Positions 33,766-42,743 of a stretch of DNA of 64,000 nucleotides are shown here, in pieces (the first letter of the stretch is position 1; the number at the start of each line of letters is the position of its first letter). The stretch lies in the NCBI GenBank assembly GCA_014444615.1, contig PVXE01000016.1, forward strand, positions 1-64,000, read 5' to 3'. The notes under the pieces are model-generated. The model saw only the letters and a program-made list of their open reading frames with translations. It had not been told where the DNA came from and did not search any database. The position numbers and the translations under genes were made by a program. Origin of the DNA: Tagaea sp. CACIAM 22H2. GTDB taxonomy: Bacteria > Pseudomonadota > Alphaproteobacteria > CACIAM-22H2.

Positions 33766-33915
33766 ATGTATGAAATTTCTTTATCGAGTCGGTCAACAAC
33801 CCGTCGGGTAACGCTCTGACATCGTTGCATATCGCGTGCTGTTACGCCGGAATTGACCTTTCCGGCGAAACGGGGAAACTGACCGCAATTCAAGCTCCGG
33901 GGGGCGGTCGGAACG

Positions 33916-34362
33916 ATGCGTTACGTCAGTTTTGCGATTGTCGGCTTTGGGTTGGCGGCCTACGCCATGCCTGCCGTCGGTCAATCGCTGCCGCCGGGCT
34001 GTCGATTGGGGCCGGACGCGCAATGCGCGGGCGCCAATCTGGAGGGCCGCGACATGCGGGGCGCCAATCTGCGCCGCGCCAATCTGAAAGGCGCCAAGCT
34101 GCGCGGGGCGAATATGGCGGGTGCGGATCTGGGCGGCGCCGACCTGACCGAGGCGGACCTGCGCTTCGTCAATCTGGGGGGCGTCGCGCTGTTCGGCACG
34201 AAGCTGACCGGCGCCAATCTCAAAGACGCGGGCTTGCGCTACCAGGATCTGAAGTCAGACACGGAAATCAGCCGCGCGATCATGCCCGACGGCAAGATGT
34301 GCGCGGAAGGCTCCGTCGGCGATTGCCGCAATCCGACCGTTCCGCCGCCCGCGCGGCGCTGA
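33916..34362 (+). CDS. Exported pentapeptide-repeat protein
   Basis: A 148-residue protein with a Sec signal (MRYVSFAIVGFGLAAYAMPAVGQS) followed by about 14 pentapeptide repeats of A(D/N)LxG type (residues about 39-105), for example GANLRRANLKG and GADLGGADLTEADL. Repeats form a right-handed beta-helix. The tail has two cysteines (MCAEGSVGDC) that may form a disulfide. The hybrid kinase gene starts one base after its stop, so they share a transcript. The function of exported pentapeptide proteins is largely unknown. Confidence 0.8.
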   Translation: MRYVSFAIVGFGLAAYAMPAVGQSLPPGCRLGPDAQCAGANLEGRDMRGANLRRANLKGAKLRGANMAGADLGGADLTEADLRFVNLGGVALFGTKLTGANLKDAGLRYQDLKSDTEISRAIMPDGKMCAEGSVGDCRNPTVPPPARR

Positions 34363-34363
34363 A

Positions 34364-36712
34364 ATGGATTCCGACGGCACCGATCCACAACTCGAACTCG
34401 CCCGGCTGCGCAAGGAACTGGCGCGCGAGCGCGAGTTGCTGCGGGCCGTGCTCGACAACATGGACGAAGGCGTCGTCGTGTCCGATGCCGGCTTCAACGT
34501 CGTCGCCTACAATCAGCGCTTCCTCGATTTCTACGCCGTCCCCGAAGAATTGCTGGCCGGTCCCGATCCGCGCAAAGCGCTGACGCGCTTCATGGTGGCG
34601 CGCGGCGCGCTCGACGTGCAGGCCGCGTTCCGCAACTGGCGGGCGGGCGAAAGCAAATCCTCGTTCGAAGTGACGCGGCCCGACGGGCGCACGCTGGAGG
34701 TCCACTCCAACCCGATGCCCGAGGGCGGGTTCGTGTCGACCTATGTCGACGTGACCGACCGCAAGCATTTCGAACGCGACTTGCTGCTGATGGGCCAGCG
34801 CGCCGAGGCGGCGAACGAGGCGAAGTCGCGCTTCCTCGCCTCGATGAGCCACGAAATCCGCACGCCGATGAACGGCGTGCTGGCGATGCTCGAATTGCTC
34901 GGCCAGACCGATCTCGACAGCGAACAGTTCTCGATGGTCGAGGTGGTGCGCGATAGCGCGTCGTCGCTGTTGAAGATCATCGACGACATTCTCGATTTCT
35001 CGAAGATCGAAGCGGGCAAGCTCGATCTCGAAAGCGTCGACATGTCGCTCGCCTCGATCGTCGAGGGGGTGGCCGAGACGCTCATCCCGCAAGCACGGCG
35101 CAAGGATCTGGCGCTGACCACGTTCATCGATCCCGCGATCCCGCGCGCGGTGAAAGGCGACCCGGTTCGCCTGCGCCAGGTTCTGTTCAACCTCGCGGGC
35201 AACGCGATCAAATTCACCGAGGCGGGCGAAGTCTTCATCGCGGTCGAAGCCGTGGCGGGGGCGCCGCCCGGCACGATCCGCATCGGCGTGCGCGATACGG
35301 GCATCGGCCTGTCGAAGGAAGCGCAATCGCGGCTGTTCCAGCCCTTCAGCCAGGCCGATACATCGACCACGCGGCGCTTCGGCGGCACGGGGCTGGGCCT
35401 GTCGATCTCCATGCGCATCGTCGAATTGATGGGCGGGCGGATCGAGGTCGAAAGTACGGAAGGCGAGGGCTCGGTCTTCCATTTCCAGATCGCCTTGCCG
35501 CCGGGGCGCGAAATGCCGCCGCTGCCCGATCTTGCGGGCAAGCGCGTGCTGGTAGTCGAGGATAATCGCTCGATGCGCGAGGCCTTCGCGATGTATCTGC
35601 GCGCCGCGGGGGCGACGGTCGAGACCATCGCGGCGGGCAAGCCGGCTTTGCGTGCGATGGAGAACGCTGTCCGCGACGGCCACCCGTTCGACGCGGCGCT
35701 GATCGATTTTCGCCTGCCGGATATCGACGGCATCGTGCTGGGCGAGGCGATCCGCGGCACGCCCGCGCTTTACGAAACGCGCCTCGTGCTCGCGACCGCC
35801 TTCGACGAAAGCGGCCATCGCAAACGCGCGCTGGAACGCGGCTTCGACGCGTATCTGCTGAAACCCGTGCGCCGTGAATCACTGCTGCGCGCACTCGCCA
35901 ACCAATTTGGGCCCGCGCGCAAATCCGCGCCCGCCGGCGCCATCGTGACGGCACCGGGGGCCCGCATCCTGGTGGCGGAGGACAATCCGACCAATCGCGC
36001 GGTTGTGCAGCGCCAATTGGTGCGCCTGGGCTATCGCGCCGAGCTCGTGCCCGACGGCAAGCAGGCGTTCGAACTTTGGCGCGAAGGGCGCTTCGACGCG
36101 ATTCTGACCGACGTGCACATGCCCGGCATGGACGGTTTCGAGCTTGCACAGGCCGTGCGCGCGGCCGAAGCGGGCAAGGGGCGCCGCATTCCGATCGTGG
36201 CGCTGTCGGCCGCCGCGATGACGGGCGAGGCGGAACGCTGCCTTGCCGCCGGGATGGACGAATTCGTGGTCAAGCCCGCGACGCTCGGCACGCTGGGGGC
36301 GGCACTGGCGCGTGCGATGGGGATCGCCGATACGTCCGGATTGTTCGACGACGACGTGCCCGCCGAGACGGGGCCGCTGCGCGACGTCGACCTCGACGTG
36401 TTGCGCAAGCTTTACGGGGCGCAGCGCAGCGAGATGGCGGAGGTGGTGGAGATGTTCCTCGACAACGCCGCGCGTCAGATCGCGACGATCGACGAGCGCA
36501 TGCGCGCGGGCGACGCGCCCCGCGCGCAGGAAGTTGCGCATGCGCTGAAGGGCGCGTCGCATTCGGTCGGCGCGCATGCGCTGGGCGAGGCGGCGTCGAA
36601 ACTGGAAATGGAATTGCGCACGGGGGCTGCCAAGCCGGGGGCGGCCGAAACCTTGCGCGTCAAACTCGAAGCGGCGCGGCCCGTCTTGATGCGGGCGGCG
36701 GAAGGACAGTAA
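34364..36712 (+). CDS. Hybrid histidine kinase PAS-HisKA-HATPase-REC-REC-HPt
   Basis: A 782-residue soluble hybrid kinase. Domains in order: short coiled coil and PAS (about 20-135), HisKA with His163 (SMSHEIRTPMNG), ATPase with N box FNLAGNAIKF, G1 DTGIGLS and G2 GGTGLGLS, receiver 1 with Asp448 (LIDFRLPDIDG), receiver 2 with Asp583 (LTDVHMPGMDG), and HPt with His726 (AHALKGASHSVGA). All phosphotransfer residues are present, so a full internal phosphorelay is possible. No membrane segment, so a cytoplasmic signal is sensed. Its stop overlaps the lone receiver gene by one base, which may be the output or a phosphate sink. Confidence 0.9.
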   Translation: MDSDGTDPQLELARLRKELARERELLRAVLDNMDEGVVVSDAGFNVVAYNQRFLDFYAVPEELLAGPDPRKALTRFMVARGALDVQAAFRNWRAGESKSSFEVTRPDGRTLEVHSNPMPEGGFVSTYVDVTDRKHFERDLLLMGQRAEAANEAKSRFLASMSHEIRTPMNGVLAMLELLGQTDLDSEQFSMVEVVRDSASSLLKIIDDILDFSKIEAGKLDLESVDMSLASIVEGVAETLIPQARRKDLALTTFIDPAIPRAVKGDPVRLRQVLFNLAGNAIKFTEAGEVFIAVEAVAGAPPGTIRIGVRDTGIGLSKEAQSRLFQPFSQADTSTTRRFGGTGLGLSISMRIVELMGGRIEVESTEGEGSVFHFQIALPPGREMPPLPDLAGKRVLVVEDNRSMREAFAMYLRAAGATVETIAAGKPALRAMENAVRDGHPFDAALIDFRLPDIDGIVLGEAIRGTPALYETRLVLATAFDESGHRKRALERGFDAYLLKPVRRESLLRALANQFGPARKSAPAGAIVTAPGARILVAEDNPTNRAVVQRQLVRLGYRAELVPDGKQAFELWREGRFDAILTDVHMPGMDGFELAQAVRAAEAGKGRRIPIVALSAAAMTGEAERCLAAGMDEFVVKPATLGTLGAALARAMGIADTSGLFDDDVPAETGPLRDVDLDVLRKLYGAQRSEMAEVVEMFLDNAARQIATIDERMRAGDAPRAQEVAHALKGASHSVGAHALGEAASKLEMELRTGAAKPGAAETLRVKLEAARPVLMRAAEGQ

Positions 36713-37113
36713 TGGTGGCCGAGCCGAACTACGCCAAATACGGCGTGCTGGTGATCGACGATTCCCCGGTCGTGCGCGCGATGGTGTCGCGCATGCTCGA
36801 ACAGCTCGGCTTCGGCCGCATTCAAGCCGAAATCGACGGATCGGCGGCGCTTGCCTATCTCGAGACCGCCGATCCCGCGCCGAATTTGATCGTCTGCGAT
36901 ATCGGCATGAAGCCGATGGACGGGATGAAGTTCGTCGAAGCTTTGCGGGCGTCGCCGGCGCTGCATCTGTCTCGCCTGCCGGTGATCTTCCTGACCGCGA
37001 CCGTGACCGACGAACTCGTGCAACGGGCGCGCGAGCTCAACGCGAACGGCTATATCGTCAAGCCTGTGACGCCCGAAGTGTTGGCCCTGCGCGTGGAACG
37101 CGCGCTGGCCTAA
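36712..37113 (+). CDS. Single-domain CheY-like response regulator
   Basis: A 133-residue receiver with no output domain. Acidic pair IDDS, phosphoacceptor Asp63 (IVCDIGMKPMDG), Thr in FLTATV and Lys in YIVKPV are present. Its ATG overlaps the TAA of the hybrid kinase (TAATG), making it the likely acceptor from the HPt domain. It could act by protein contact, as CheY does at the flagellar motor, or drain phosphate from the relay. Confidence 0.87.
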   Translation: MVAEPNYAKYGVLVIDDSPVVRAMVSRMLEQLGFGRIQAEIDGSAALAYLETADPAPNLIVCDIGMKPMDGMKFVEALRASPALHLSRLPVIFLTATVTDELVQRARELNANGYIVKPVTPEVLALRVERALA

Positions 37114-37394
37114 GCCTCGAAATCGAGTTCGTGCTTGCTGGGCGGTTTGCGGCCGCGCTTGGCTTTGGCGCTTATGGCGTTGGCATCGTTGTCGACGCTT
37201 TCGCCGGTCTTCGTGCCGTCGCGCGATGCCTTGGTGCCGCCAGCCCCGGCGCCCTGACGCACCCCTTTGGCGGTCTGCGCATTTGCCGTTTGCGCGCCGG
37301 CCTGCATCGCGGCGAGCTGTTGCTGCTGCGCGTTCGGGGTGTGGAGTTGCGCTGGCGTCACCGCCAGCGGGGCGGAGATCGGCAAAACCGGCAT
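37110..37394 (-). CDS. Small Gln/Ala-rich basic protein, unknown function
   Basis: A 94-residue low-complexity protein, not recognised. It has a PVLPISAPLAVTPAQ start, a Gln run (QQQQ), Ala/Gly/Thr-rich middle and a basic C-terminal segment KAKRGRKPPSKHELDFEA. It is likely disordered. Its stop overlaps the lone receiver stop by four bases. No clear ribosome site is seen before the ATG, so the call is moderate. Confidence 0.45.
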   Translation of the reverse strand: MPVLPISAPLAVTPAQLHTPNAQQQQLAAMQAGAQTANAQTAKGVRQGAGAGGTKASRDGTKTGESVDNDANAISAKAKRGRKPPSKHELDFEA

Positions 37395-37453
37395 GAATTA
37401 ACAATAACACGACTTACGACGTCGCGTCAGATTTAGGCTATAAGAATATGATT

Positions 37454-38653
37454 TTATTGCTGTCTTACACCGACGGCGATATCGAAATCGAGAGTCGTGA
37501 CGGCGTTTTGGCCGAAGCTTGCGTTGATCCGAACATGGCGGCCTTGAGGTGGCACTTCGACCACGGCCGTGAAGCTGCCATCGGCGTTGAACACGACTTG
37601 GGCGTCTTCGATTTTAAGGTCGGTCAGCGTTCCGTCGCCGCGCACCCGGCCGACAAGGCTGACGAAGCCGGGATCGGAAACGGTCATCCGCCGCCCGGTA
37701 CGGCCGGGGTCCCAGGCGGGGAAGTTGATTTGGATTTCGCGCGGCGCGCGTGCGACCGACGCGGTGACCGGCGGTCGCGAGCCGATCGCGGCCGTGGGCA
37801 CGAAACCGACCACGCCGCCGCCGGTTGCGACCAAACTCCAGCCCGCGACGGTCGCTTCGCCCAGCCGGACCAGCGGACGGCCAGCGGGCAGGATTTCGAC
37901 ATTCGGGCTTTGGGTGTCTGCGGCGGCGCGAAGTTCCGTGGCGCGCGTCGTGACGACGTCGGCGACCAATCCGCGCGTGGAGATGCGCGGTGTCGCGACC
38001 AAAGGCGCTTCCGCCGCGGGGCCAGGGGCGGACGCCGTGCGCGCCGGCGCTGCCGCAGGGCGGCGCGCAAGCTCGCCTTCGACGCGCTGGATGCGCTGGA
38101 TCAGCACGATATTCTCGGCGCGCAGGCGTTCGATCTCGGCCAGCGCATAGGGGCCTTCGTATTCGTCGAGCTTGGTGCGCGCCATCGCATAAGCCTGGCG
38201 CAACGCTTCCACGGATTCAGGCGGGCGGCCGTCGATCGCCAGCTCGAAATCCGTGAAGATCAGCTTGCCGGTCAACCGTCCTTCGGCCAATCGCGCGTCG
38301 AGCTTGACGCGCTGGGCTTGGTTTGCGGGATCGACCGCGTCGCCTGTGAATTGCCCGTCGGCGAAGCGCGCGGGTTTGAAGACGATGCCGCGCGGCTGGA
38401 TTTCGATCGTCAAAGCGCCGTTCTCGCGGCGGATGTCCCACACGGCGCGCGGGTTGCCCACGCGCGCGCGCAAATTGGCGCCGAACAGCGGAATGCTGGC
38501 GAGGGTTTCGTTGACGTCCGGCCCGGTCTCCGCGACCAGCCAAAAACCCGCCGGGTCGTCGAGCGGCGAACTCTGTTCTTGCGCCGCTGCCGGCAAGGCC
38601 AGCAGCAGCGCTGCCGCGAGCAAGAATTTCGCGATTACTCGACCTGCTTGCAC
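37454..38653 (-). CDS. Exported protein with coiled coil and SH3-like domain
   Basis: A 399-residue exported protein. A Sec signal (VIAKFLLAAALLLALPAAAQ) is followed by a beta-rich part, a coiled-coil stretch near residues 155-195 (YALAEIERLRAENIVLIQRI), an Ala/Pro linker, and an SH3-like domain (about 225-295, with VEILPAGRPLVRLGE and GWSLVATGGGVVGFVPTAAIG). SH3-like repeats commonly bind cell-wall peptide. The start is a GTG at 38653 that overlaps the preceding gene by 19 bases and yields an intact signal. Specific role unknown. Confidence 0.65.
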   Translation of the reverse strand: MQAGRVIAKFLLAAALLLALPAAAQEQSSPLDDPAGFWLVAETGPDVNETLASIPLFGANLRARVGNPRAVWDIRRENGALTIEIQPRGIVFKPARFADGQFTGDAVDPANQAQRVKLDARLAEGRLTGKLIFTDFELAIDGRPPESVEALRQAYAMARTKLDEYEGPYALAEIERLRAENIVLIQRIQRVEGELARRPAAAPARTASAPGPAAEAPLVATPRISTRGLVADVVTTRATELRAAADTQSPNVEILPAGRPLVRLGEATVAGWSLVATGGGVVGFVPTAAIGSRPPVTASVARAPREIQINFPAWDPGRTGRRMTVSDPGFVSLVGRVRGDGTLTDLKIEDAQVVFNADGSFTAVVEVPPQGRHVRINASFGQNAVTTLDFDIAVGVRQQ

Positions 38654-38853
38654 GCCAAAATCACGAAGCCCTGATCCTGGGGGTAGCGCGAGCGGATCCG
38701 GGCTGTCGCGTCCTTTTCGCTATAGGCTTCGATTTCGATGAAATGCTGGTTCTGCCAATCGTCTTTGAAGAATTTATGATGCTCGCCGCGGCGCACGGCT
38801 TCGCGCACGACCTCGTTATAGATGGCGAATTCGAATTTCTGCTTCTTGATCAT
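38635..38853 (-). CDS. Small conserved-looking cytoplasmic protein
   Basis: A 72-residue protein, not recognised. Charged and aromatic throughout, with YNEVVREAVRRGEHHKFFKD and a FIEIEAYSEKDATARIRSRY strand-helix that resembles an alpha/beta fold. Start ATG at 38853 follows an in-frame GTG. It overlaps the exported-protein gene and follows the MFS gene by 27 bases, so all three may be one leftward transcript. Confidence 0.55.
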   Translation of the reverse strand: MIKKQKFEFAIYNEVVREAVRRGEHHKFFKDDWQNQHFIEIEAYSEKDATARIRSRYPQDQGFVILACKQVE

Positions 38854-38880
38854 CACGGTATCCGGCGGTGTCGAAGATCG

Positions 38881-40101
38881 TCATTGTGGCTGATTTTTCG
38901 CACGGCGCAAGACAAGCCACAACCAACCGGCCCCCTGCATCGCGATCAGTCCGAGCATCACCGCGCGATGGCCATCCGCGGGCGCGCCGGGAAAATGCGA
39001 CAGCGCCACGCCGATGCCCCATTGCACGGCGAAGGCGAGGGCGAAAACCAGCATGTTGATCGACGCGCCCACGCGGCCCGCCATTTCTTTTGGAAAGCTT
39101 TGCGTGGCGACGGCATAGCCCAGGATCGTGCCGCAGCCGGTCAAGCCGAACAGCGCCCAGAAGCCGAGCGGATTATGCGTCCAACCCGCCGCCATCGGCA
39201 TCTGCGCGATCATGAACAGCACGACGAAGGCCGCGAAGATCGCCCGTGTGGAAATTCCGCGCGCCGCCAGACGGTCGGCGAGGATGCCGAACAGCGGATA
39301 GCCAATCGCCATCGTCGCGTTGACCATGAACAGGCCTTGCGCCACGGCAAGTCTGTCGAGCCCAGCGACGTCGCGCATCCACGGACCGGCCCACAGCGCC
39401 TGATAGGAAAGATAGACCGCATGGGTCGCGGTCGTGGCCGGGGCGACGCGCCAGAAGGCCGAGGCCGATAGCACCTTGCCAATGCCGCGCAATTGCGCGC
39501 CGAACGTGATGCCGGTCGGATGCGGCGCTTCGCGCGGCGCCGCAAAGAAAATCGCCAGCGCGACGCACAGCGTCAACGCCGCCATCGCCAGCAACACGAA
39601 GCGCCAGCTTGTCGCCGCGAGCATCAACTCGACCGGCAGTGTGGCGGTGCCGGCCCCCAAACCGCCGAAGCCCATCAGCAAGCCGTTGGCGAGCGGCAAG
39701 CGTTCGATCGGCCAATAAAGCGTGTTGGCTTTCATCGCCGCGATCAGGCACGAGGCGACGCCGAAGCCGATTAATGCGCGGCCCAAGGCGAGTTCGGCCA
39801 CGCCGCCGGCGAGCGCGAAGATCACAGCCCCGGCGGTTGCGAACAGCAGCAGCGTGAATTCGACGCGGCGCGGGCCCCAGCGATCGAGCGCCACGCCCAT
39901 CGGCAATTGCGCGGCGGCGAAAGTCGCGAAATAGGCGCTGGTGATCGCGCCCAAGGCGGCGGGATCGAGCCCCAATTCGCGCGTCATATCCGGCGCGATC
40001 GCGCCGTTCACCACGCGGAAGGCATAGGACAGGAAGTACCCGGCCGCGAAGGGCAGGTAGCAGCGCGCGATGCGAAGCGCGAAGTTGTCCGGCACGCTCA
40101 C
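38881..40101 (-). CDS. MFS transporter
   Basis: A 406-residue major facilitator with about 12 membrane segments. The loop 2-3 signature GVALDRWGPRRVE is present and repeated in weaker form later (GILADRLAARGIS). The start is most likely the GTG at 40101, one base after the previous stop; the open frame extends to 40155 inside that gene. Substrate is unknown. It follows the small winged-helix-like gene at 40103, which may regulate it. Confidence 0.82.
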   Translation of the reverse strand: MSVPDNFALRIARCYLPFAAGYFLSYAFRVVNGAIAPDMTRELGLDPAALGAITSAYFATFAAAQLPMGVALDRWGPRRVEFTLLLFATAGAVIFALAGGVAELALGRALIGFGVASCLIAAMKANTLYWPIERLPLANGLLMGFGGLGAGTATLPVELMLAATSWRFVLLAMAALTLCVALAIFFAAPREAPHPTGITFGAQLRGIGKVLSASAFWRVAPATTATHAVYLSYQALWAGPWMRDVAGLDRLAVAQGLFMVNATMAIGYPLFGILADRLAARGISTRAIFAAFVVLFMIAQMPMAAGWTHNPLGFWALFGLTGCGTILGYAVATQSFPKEMAGRVGASINMLVFALAFAVQWGIGVALSHFPGAPADGHRAVMLGLIAMQGAGWLWLVLRRAKNQPQ

Positions 40102-40102
40102 G

Positions 40103-40438
40103 TCAGGCTGCGGTCTCGAACAGCGCGCGACCCTTGTCGGTGATTTTGCAGACAAGCCAATCGGGCTTCAGCGGGTTCGAGTACCAGGGCTCGCACCAGC
40201 CTTTTTCGAGGCAGGATTTGACCGTGCGCGGATCGATCTTCTGGCCGTCCTGCATGAACAGCGGCAGTTTGCCGCCGGCTTGATCGAGGGCGCGCGCAAG
40301 CCAAGCGCGTTGCAGCGCCGTGGGTTCGCCGGGTGCGGGCGGCAGGCCCTTGGGCTTCTCGGAAGCGCGGGGCGGCTGCGGCGGCTCGTCGAAACCCGAC
40401 ACGCGGCGCACCGGAAACGGAATGGGTTGTGCGGACAT
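40103..40438 (-). CDS. Small protein with winged-helix-like C-terminus
   Basis: A 111-residue protein, not firmly recognised. A Pro-rich N-terminal third precedes a domain with TALQRAWLARALDQAGGKL and a C-terminal part TVKSCLEKGWCEPWYSNP ending KITDKGRALF, the last resembling the wing of MarR/PadR-like winged helices. Two cysteines lie five residues apart. It sits immediately before the MFS gene in the same direction. A regulatory role is possible but not shown. Confidence 0.5.
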   Translation of the reverse strand: MSAQPIPFPVRRVSGFDEPPQPPRASEKPKGLPPAPGEPTALQRAWLARALDQAGGKLPLFMQDGQKIDPRTVKSCLEKGWCEPWYSNPLKPDWLVCKITDKGRALFETAA

Positions 40439-40773
40439 TGATGCTGAGAACTTTTATCTTTTTGTAAAGGCGGGATGTCGGAAAACGCAGTTTATCCCGA
40501 CTGCATCCGAAGGACCAAGAGTAAGGCATTCCTGTAGACATTTCAGACCGTTGCGCCTGCGGACTTCGTTTTTCGATGACTGCGGAATTGAAGGGACGAT
40601 CGGCTGGGACCGCGTTTCGTCGCTACTCGAGGCCGTCCTCGCGCTTGGCACGGCGATGTTTGTCGCAACGTGTCGTTAAGGAAGCTTAAGGGAGCGTTCA
40701 GGCGGCGAGCGCAATTTCCCGTCGAATCGCGCAGCGGGCGCGATTGCCCGTAAAGCGCAAAGGAATAAAGATT
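40439..40773. other. 335-base intergenic region between divergent genes
   Basis: No convincing gene is seen here. It separates the divergent MFS-linked gene and the XRE regulator gene, so it should hold both promoters. A weak dyad CGGGAT/ATCCCG spans 40471-40499. AAGGA before the ATG at 40774 is the XRE ribosome site. A small RNA cannot be excluded. Confidence 0.6.
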
Positions 40774-41208
40774 ATGGCTGCGAAAAAATCAGCTGGTCGC
40801 CGGAAGAGCGCCGATCGCGTCGCCGCCCGGCGCTCGACCCCGGTCGATGTGCAAGTCGGCCGTAACGTCCGCAAGCGTCGCATCGAACTTGGCTTGTCGC
40901 AGACCGAACTCGCGCAAGCTTGCGGCATCACCTTTCAGCAGATCCAGAAATACGAGAACGGTGCCAACCGCGTCTCGGCGTCGCGTCTGTGGCAGTTCGC
41001 GGCCGTCCTCGGTCTGCCGGTGGGCGAGTTCTTCGAAGGCCTGGGCAAGCCCAAGGTTGCGACGGCCGCCCCGATCCCCGATGCCGCCGAGCGCAAGCTC
41101 GACGATGAAACCGCGAAGCTCGCGCGCCGCTTGGCCGCGATCCGCGATGTCCGTCTGCGTCAGCGTATCAAGACGATGCTCTCGGCGATGGCCGATGGGC
41201 AGCATTAG
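40774..41208 (+). CDS. XRE-family (Cro/C1-type) transcriptional regulator
   Basis: A 144-residue regulator. A basic leader (residues 1-22) precedes an HTH_3 domain (about 27-85) containing LGLSQTELAQACGITFQQIQ and the adjacent KYENGANRVSASRL. The C-terminal part is helical and charged. ATG at 40774 has AAGGA upstream; an ATG at 40744 would add ten residues. This architecture is common in alphaproteobacteria, sometimes as a homologue of the SinR-like regulators of motility and biofilm. It overlaps the ribbon-helix-helix gene by 14 bases, suggesting joint expression. Confidence 0.85.
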   Translation: MAAKKSAGRRKSADRVAARRSTPVDVQVGRNVRKRRIELGLSQTELAQACGITFQQIQKYENGANRVSASRLWQFAAVLGLPVGEFFEGLGKPKVATAAPIPDAAERKLDDETAKLARRLAAIRDVRLRQRIKTMLSAMADGQH

Positions 41209-41488
41209 ATACATTCCGCGCGCCGTCAAAGCTGCGGAGACGAAGCGGCGGCTCGACGACGTCGTCGAGCCGCGTTTCATCCGCATCGGCGGCAAGCGCG
41301 CGGCGTTGCGCCTCGAGCCCGTATTCTGGGCGGCGCTGCAGGAGATCGCGGATTCGCGCGGTCAGGCCGTCGAAGAATTGTTGCAGGACATTGTTCCCCC
41401 GCCGCTGCCGCGCAATCTGACGTCGCGCGTGCGCGTTGCCATCCTCGCGCAATATTGGTCGGCGTCGGGCAATCCGCGCCTTGCCTAG
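41195..41488 (+). CDS. Ribbon-helix-helix-domain protein
   Basis: A 97-residue protein with an RHH_4-like domain: strand RFIRIGGKRAALRLEP, helix FWAALQEIADSRGQAVEELL (beginning about residue 45), as in small DNA-binding proteins of alphaproteobacteria. The start at 41195 lies inside the end of the XRE gene; the longer frame upstream is a shadow of that gene. Together they are two small DNA-binding proteins in one transcript. No toxin gene is adjacent, so an antitoxin role is unlikely. Confidence 0.72.
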   Translation: MGSIRYIPRAVKAAETKRRLDDVVEPRFIRIGGKRAALRLEPVFWAALQEIADSRGQAVEELLQDIVPPPLPRNLTSRVRVAILAQYWSASGNPRLA

Positions 41489-41507
41489 ACCGGACGGCGC
41501 GCGCAAA

Positions 41508-42743
41508 ATGCGCGTCGTCATGTCTCCGCATCCTCTCCCCGGTTCGCCCGCGCTCGCGCGCGGCTTTTCCAACATCGGCCATGCGTATTCGCATTTGCTG
41601 ATGATGCTGTTTCCCACCGTCGTGCTGGCGCTGGAGAAAAGCTGGGGCATGAGTTATGGCGATTTGATCGTGCTGATGCTGGCAGGCCAGATCCTGTACG
41701 GCGTCGCCGCATTGCCGGCGGGCTGGCTCGGCGACCGTTGGTCGGCCGTCGGCATGATGACGATCTTTTTCATCGGCACGGGCGCTGCGACGATCGCAAC
41801 CGGTCTTGCGCGCACGCCGATCGAAGTTGCGTTCGGCCTCGCGTCGATCGGCCTGTTTTCGTCGATCTACCATCCCGTCGGCATGGCGTGGCTGATCCGC
41901 ATGGCCGAAAATCGCGGCCGCGCGTTGGGCGAAAACGGCATCTACGGCGCCGTCGGTATCGCGCTGGCGCCGTTGGTCGCCGCCGCGCTGACCGATATGA
42001 TTTCGTGGCGCGCGGCCTTCATCGTGCCGGGCGTCACGTCGGTGTTGATCGGGTTCGGCCTGTGGGCGGCTTGGCGGATGGGCAAGGTTGTCGACGTCGA
42101 AGCCGACGCGAAGCCTGTGCCCGAACCGAGCAAAGGCGACGCGGTGCGGGCCTTTTTTCTGCTGTCGATCACGATGACCTGCGTGGGCTTCGTCGGGTCG
42201 ACGCTAAGCGTCGTGCTGCCAAAGCTGTTCGAACAGCGTTTGACGGGGCTGGGCGACGGCGTGCTGGGCACGGGCGCGATGGTCGCGCTCGTCTATATGA
42301 TCGCGTCGACGGGGCAGTTGATCGGCGGCCGCCTTGCGGATCGTTTCGCGATGAAGCGCGTCTACGTCGCCTGCTATCTCGTCGTAACGCCGTGTCTGCT
42401 GCTCGCGGCTTATGCGGAATCCTGGGCGTTGCTGGCCGTGGCGATGGCCGCCGTCTATCTCAACATCACGTCGCTGCCGTCGGAAAACGCGATGCTGGCC
42501 CATTTCACGCCGGCGAGCTGGCGCGCCACCGCCTATGGCGCGAAATTCGTGCTGGCGCTGGGCGTCGCCGCGATGGCGGTGCCGATCGCAGGCTGGGTGC
42601 AAGACACCTACGGTGATTTCTTCTGGCTGTTCGTGTTCATGGCGGCGGCTGGTGTGCTCGTGCTGTTGTTCGGGCTGATGCTGCCCGACGACAAAAAGGC
42701 GGTGAAGCCCGAACCCAAGCTCGTCGCCCAGCCGGCGGAGTAA
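41508..42743 (+). CDS. MFS transporter, fosmidomycin-resistance-like
   Basis: A 411-residue major facilitator with about 12 membrane segments. The opening GFSNIGHAYSHLLMMLFPTV (from residue about 22) resembles the Fsr/fosmidomycin-resistance branch. Loop 2-3 shows GWLGDRWSAVG, and IGGRLADRFAMKRV is the second-half equivalent. It starts 19 bases after the ribbon-helix-helix gene; ATG 41508 or 41520 are both possible. Substrate unknown. Confidence 0.83.
   Translation: MRVVMSPHPLPGSPALARGFSNIGHAYSHLLMMLFPTVVLALEKSWGMSYGDLIVLMLAGQILYGVAALPAGWLGDRWSAVGMMTIFFIGTGAATIATGLARTPIEVAFGLASIGLFSSIYHPVGMAWLIRMAENRGRALGENGIYGAVGIALAPLVAAALTDMISWRAAFIVPGVTSVLIGFGLWAAWRMGKVVDVEADAKPVPEPSKGDAVRAFFLLSITMTCVGFVGSTLSVVLPKLFEQRLTGLGDGVLGTGAMVALVYMIASTGQLIGGRLADRFAMKRVYVACYLVVTPCLLLAAYAESWALLAVAMAAVYLNITSLPSENAMLAHFTPASWRATAYGAKFVLALGVAAMAVPIAGWVQDTYGDFFWLFVFMAAAGVLVLLFGLMLPDDKKAVKPEPKLVAQPAE

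Noticed and set aside
40174..40185. GGTTCGAGTACC, resembling a tRNA T-arm
   Set aside because: It lies inside a coding region; no matching acceptor, D or anticodon stems surround it.
40645..40665. TTGGCACGG upstream of the XRE gene, resembling the -24 part of a sigma-54 promoter
   Set aside because: The required GC at -12 with ten-base spacing is absent (TT is there instead).
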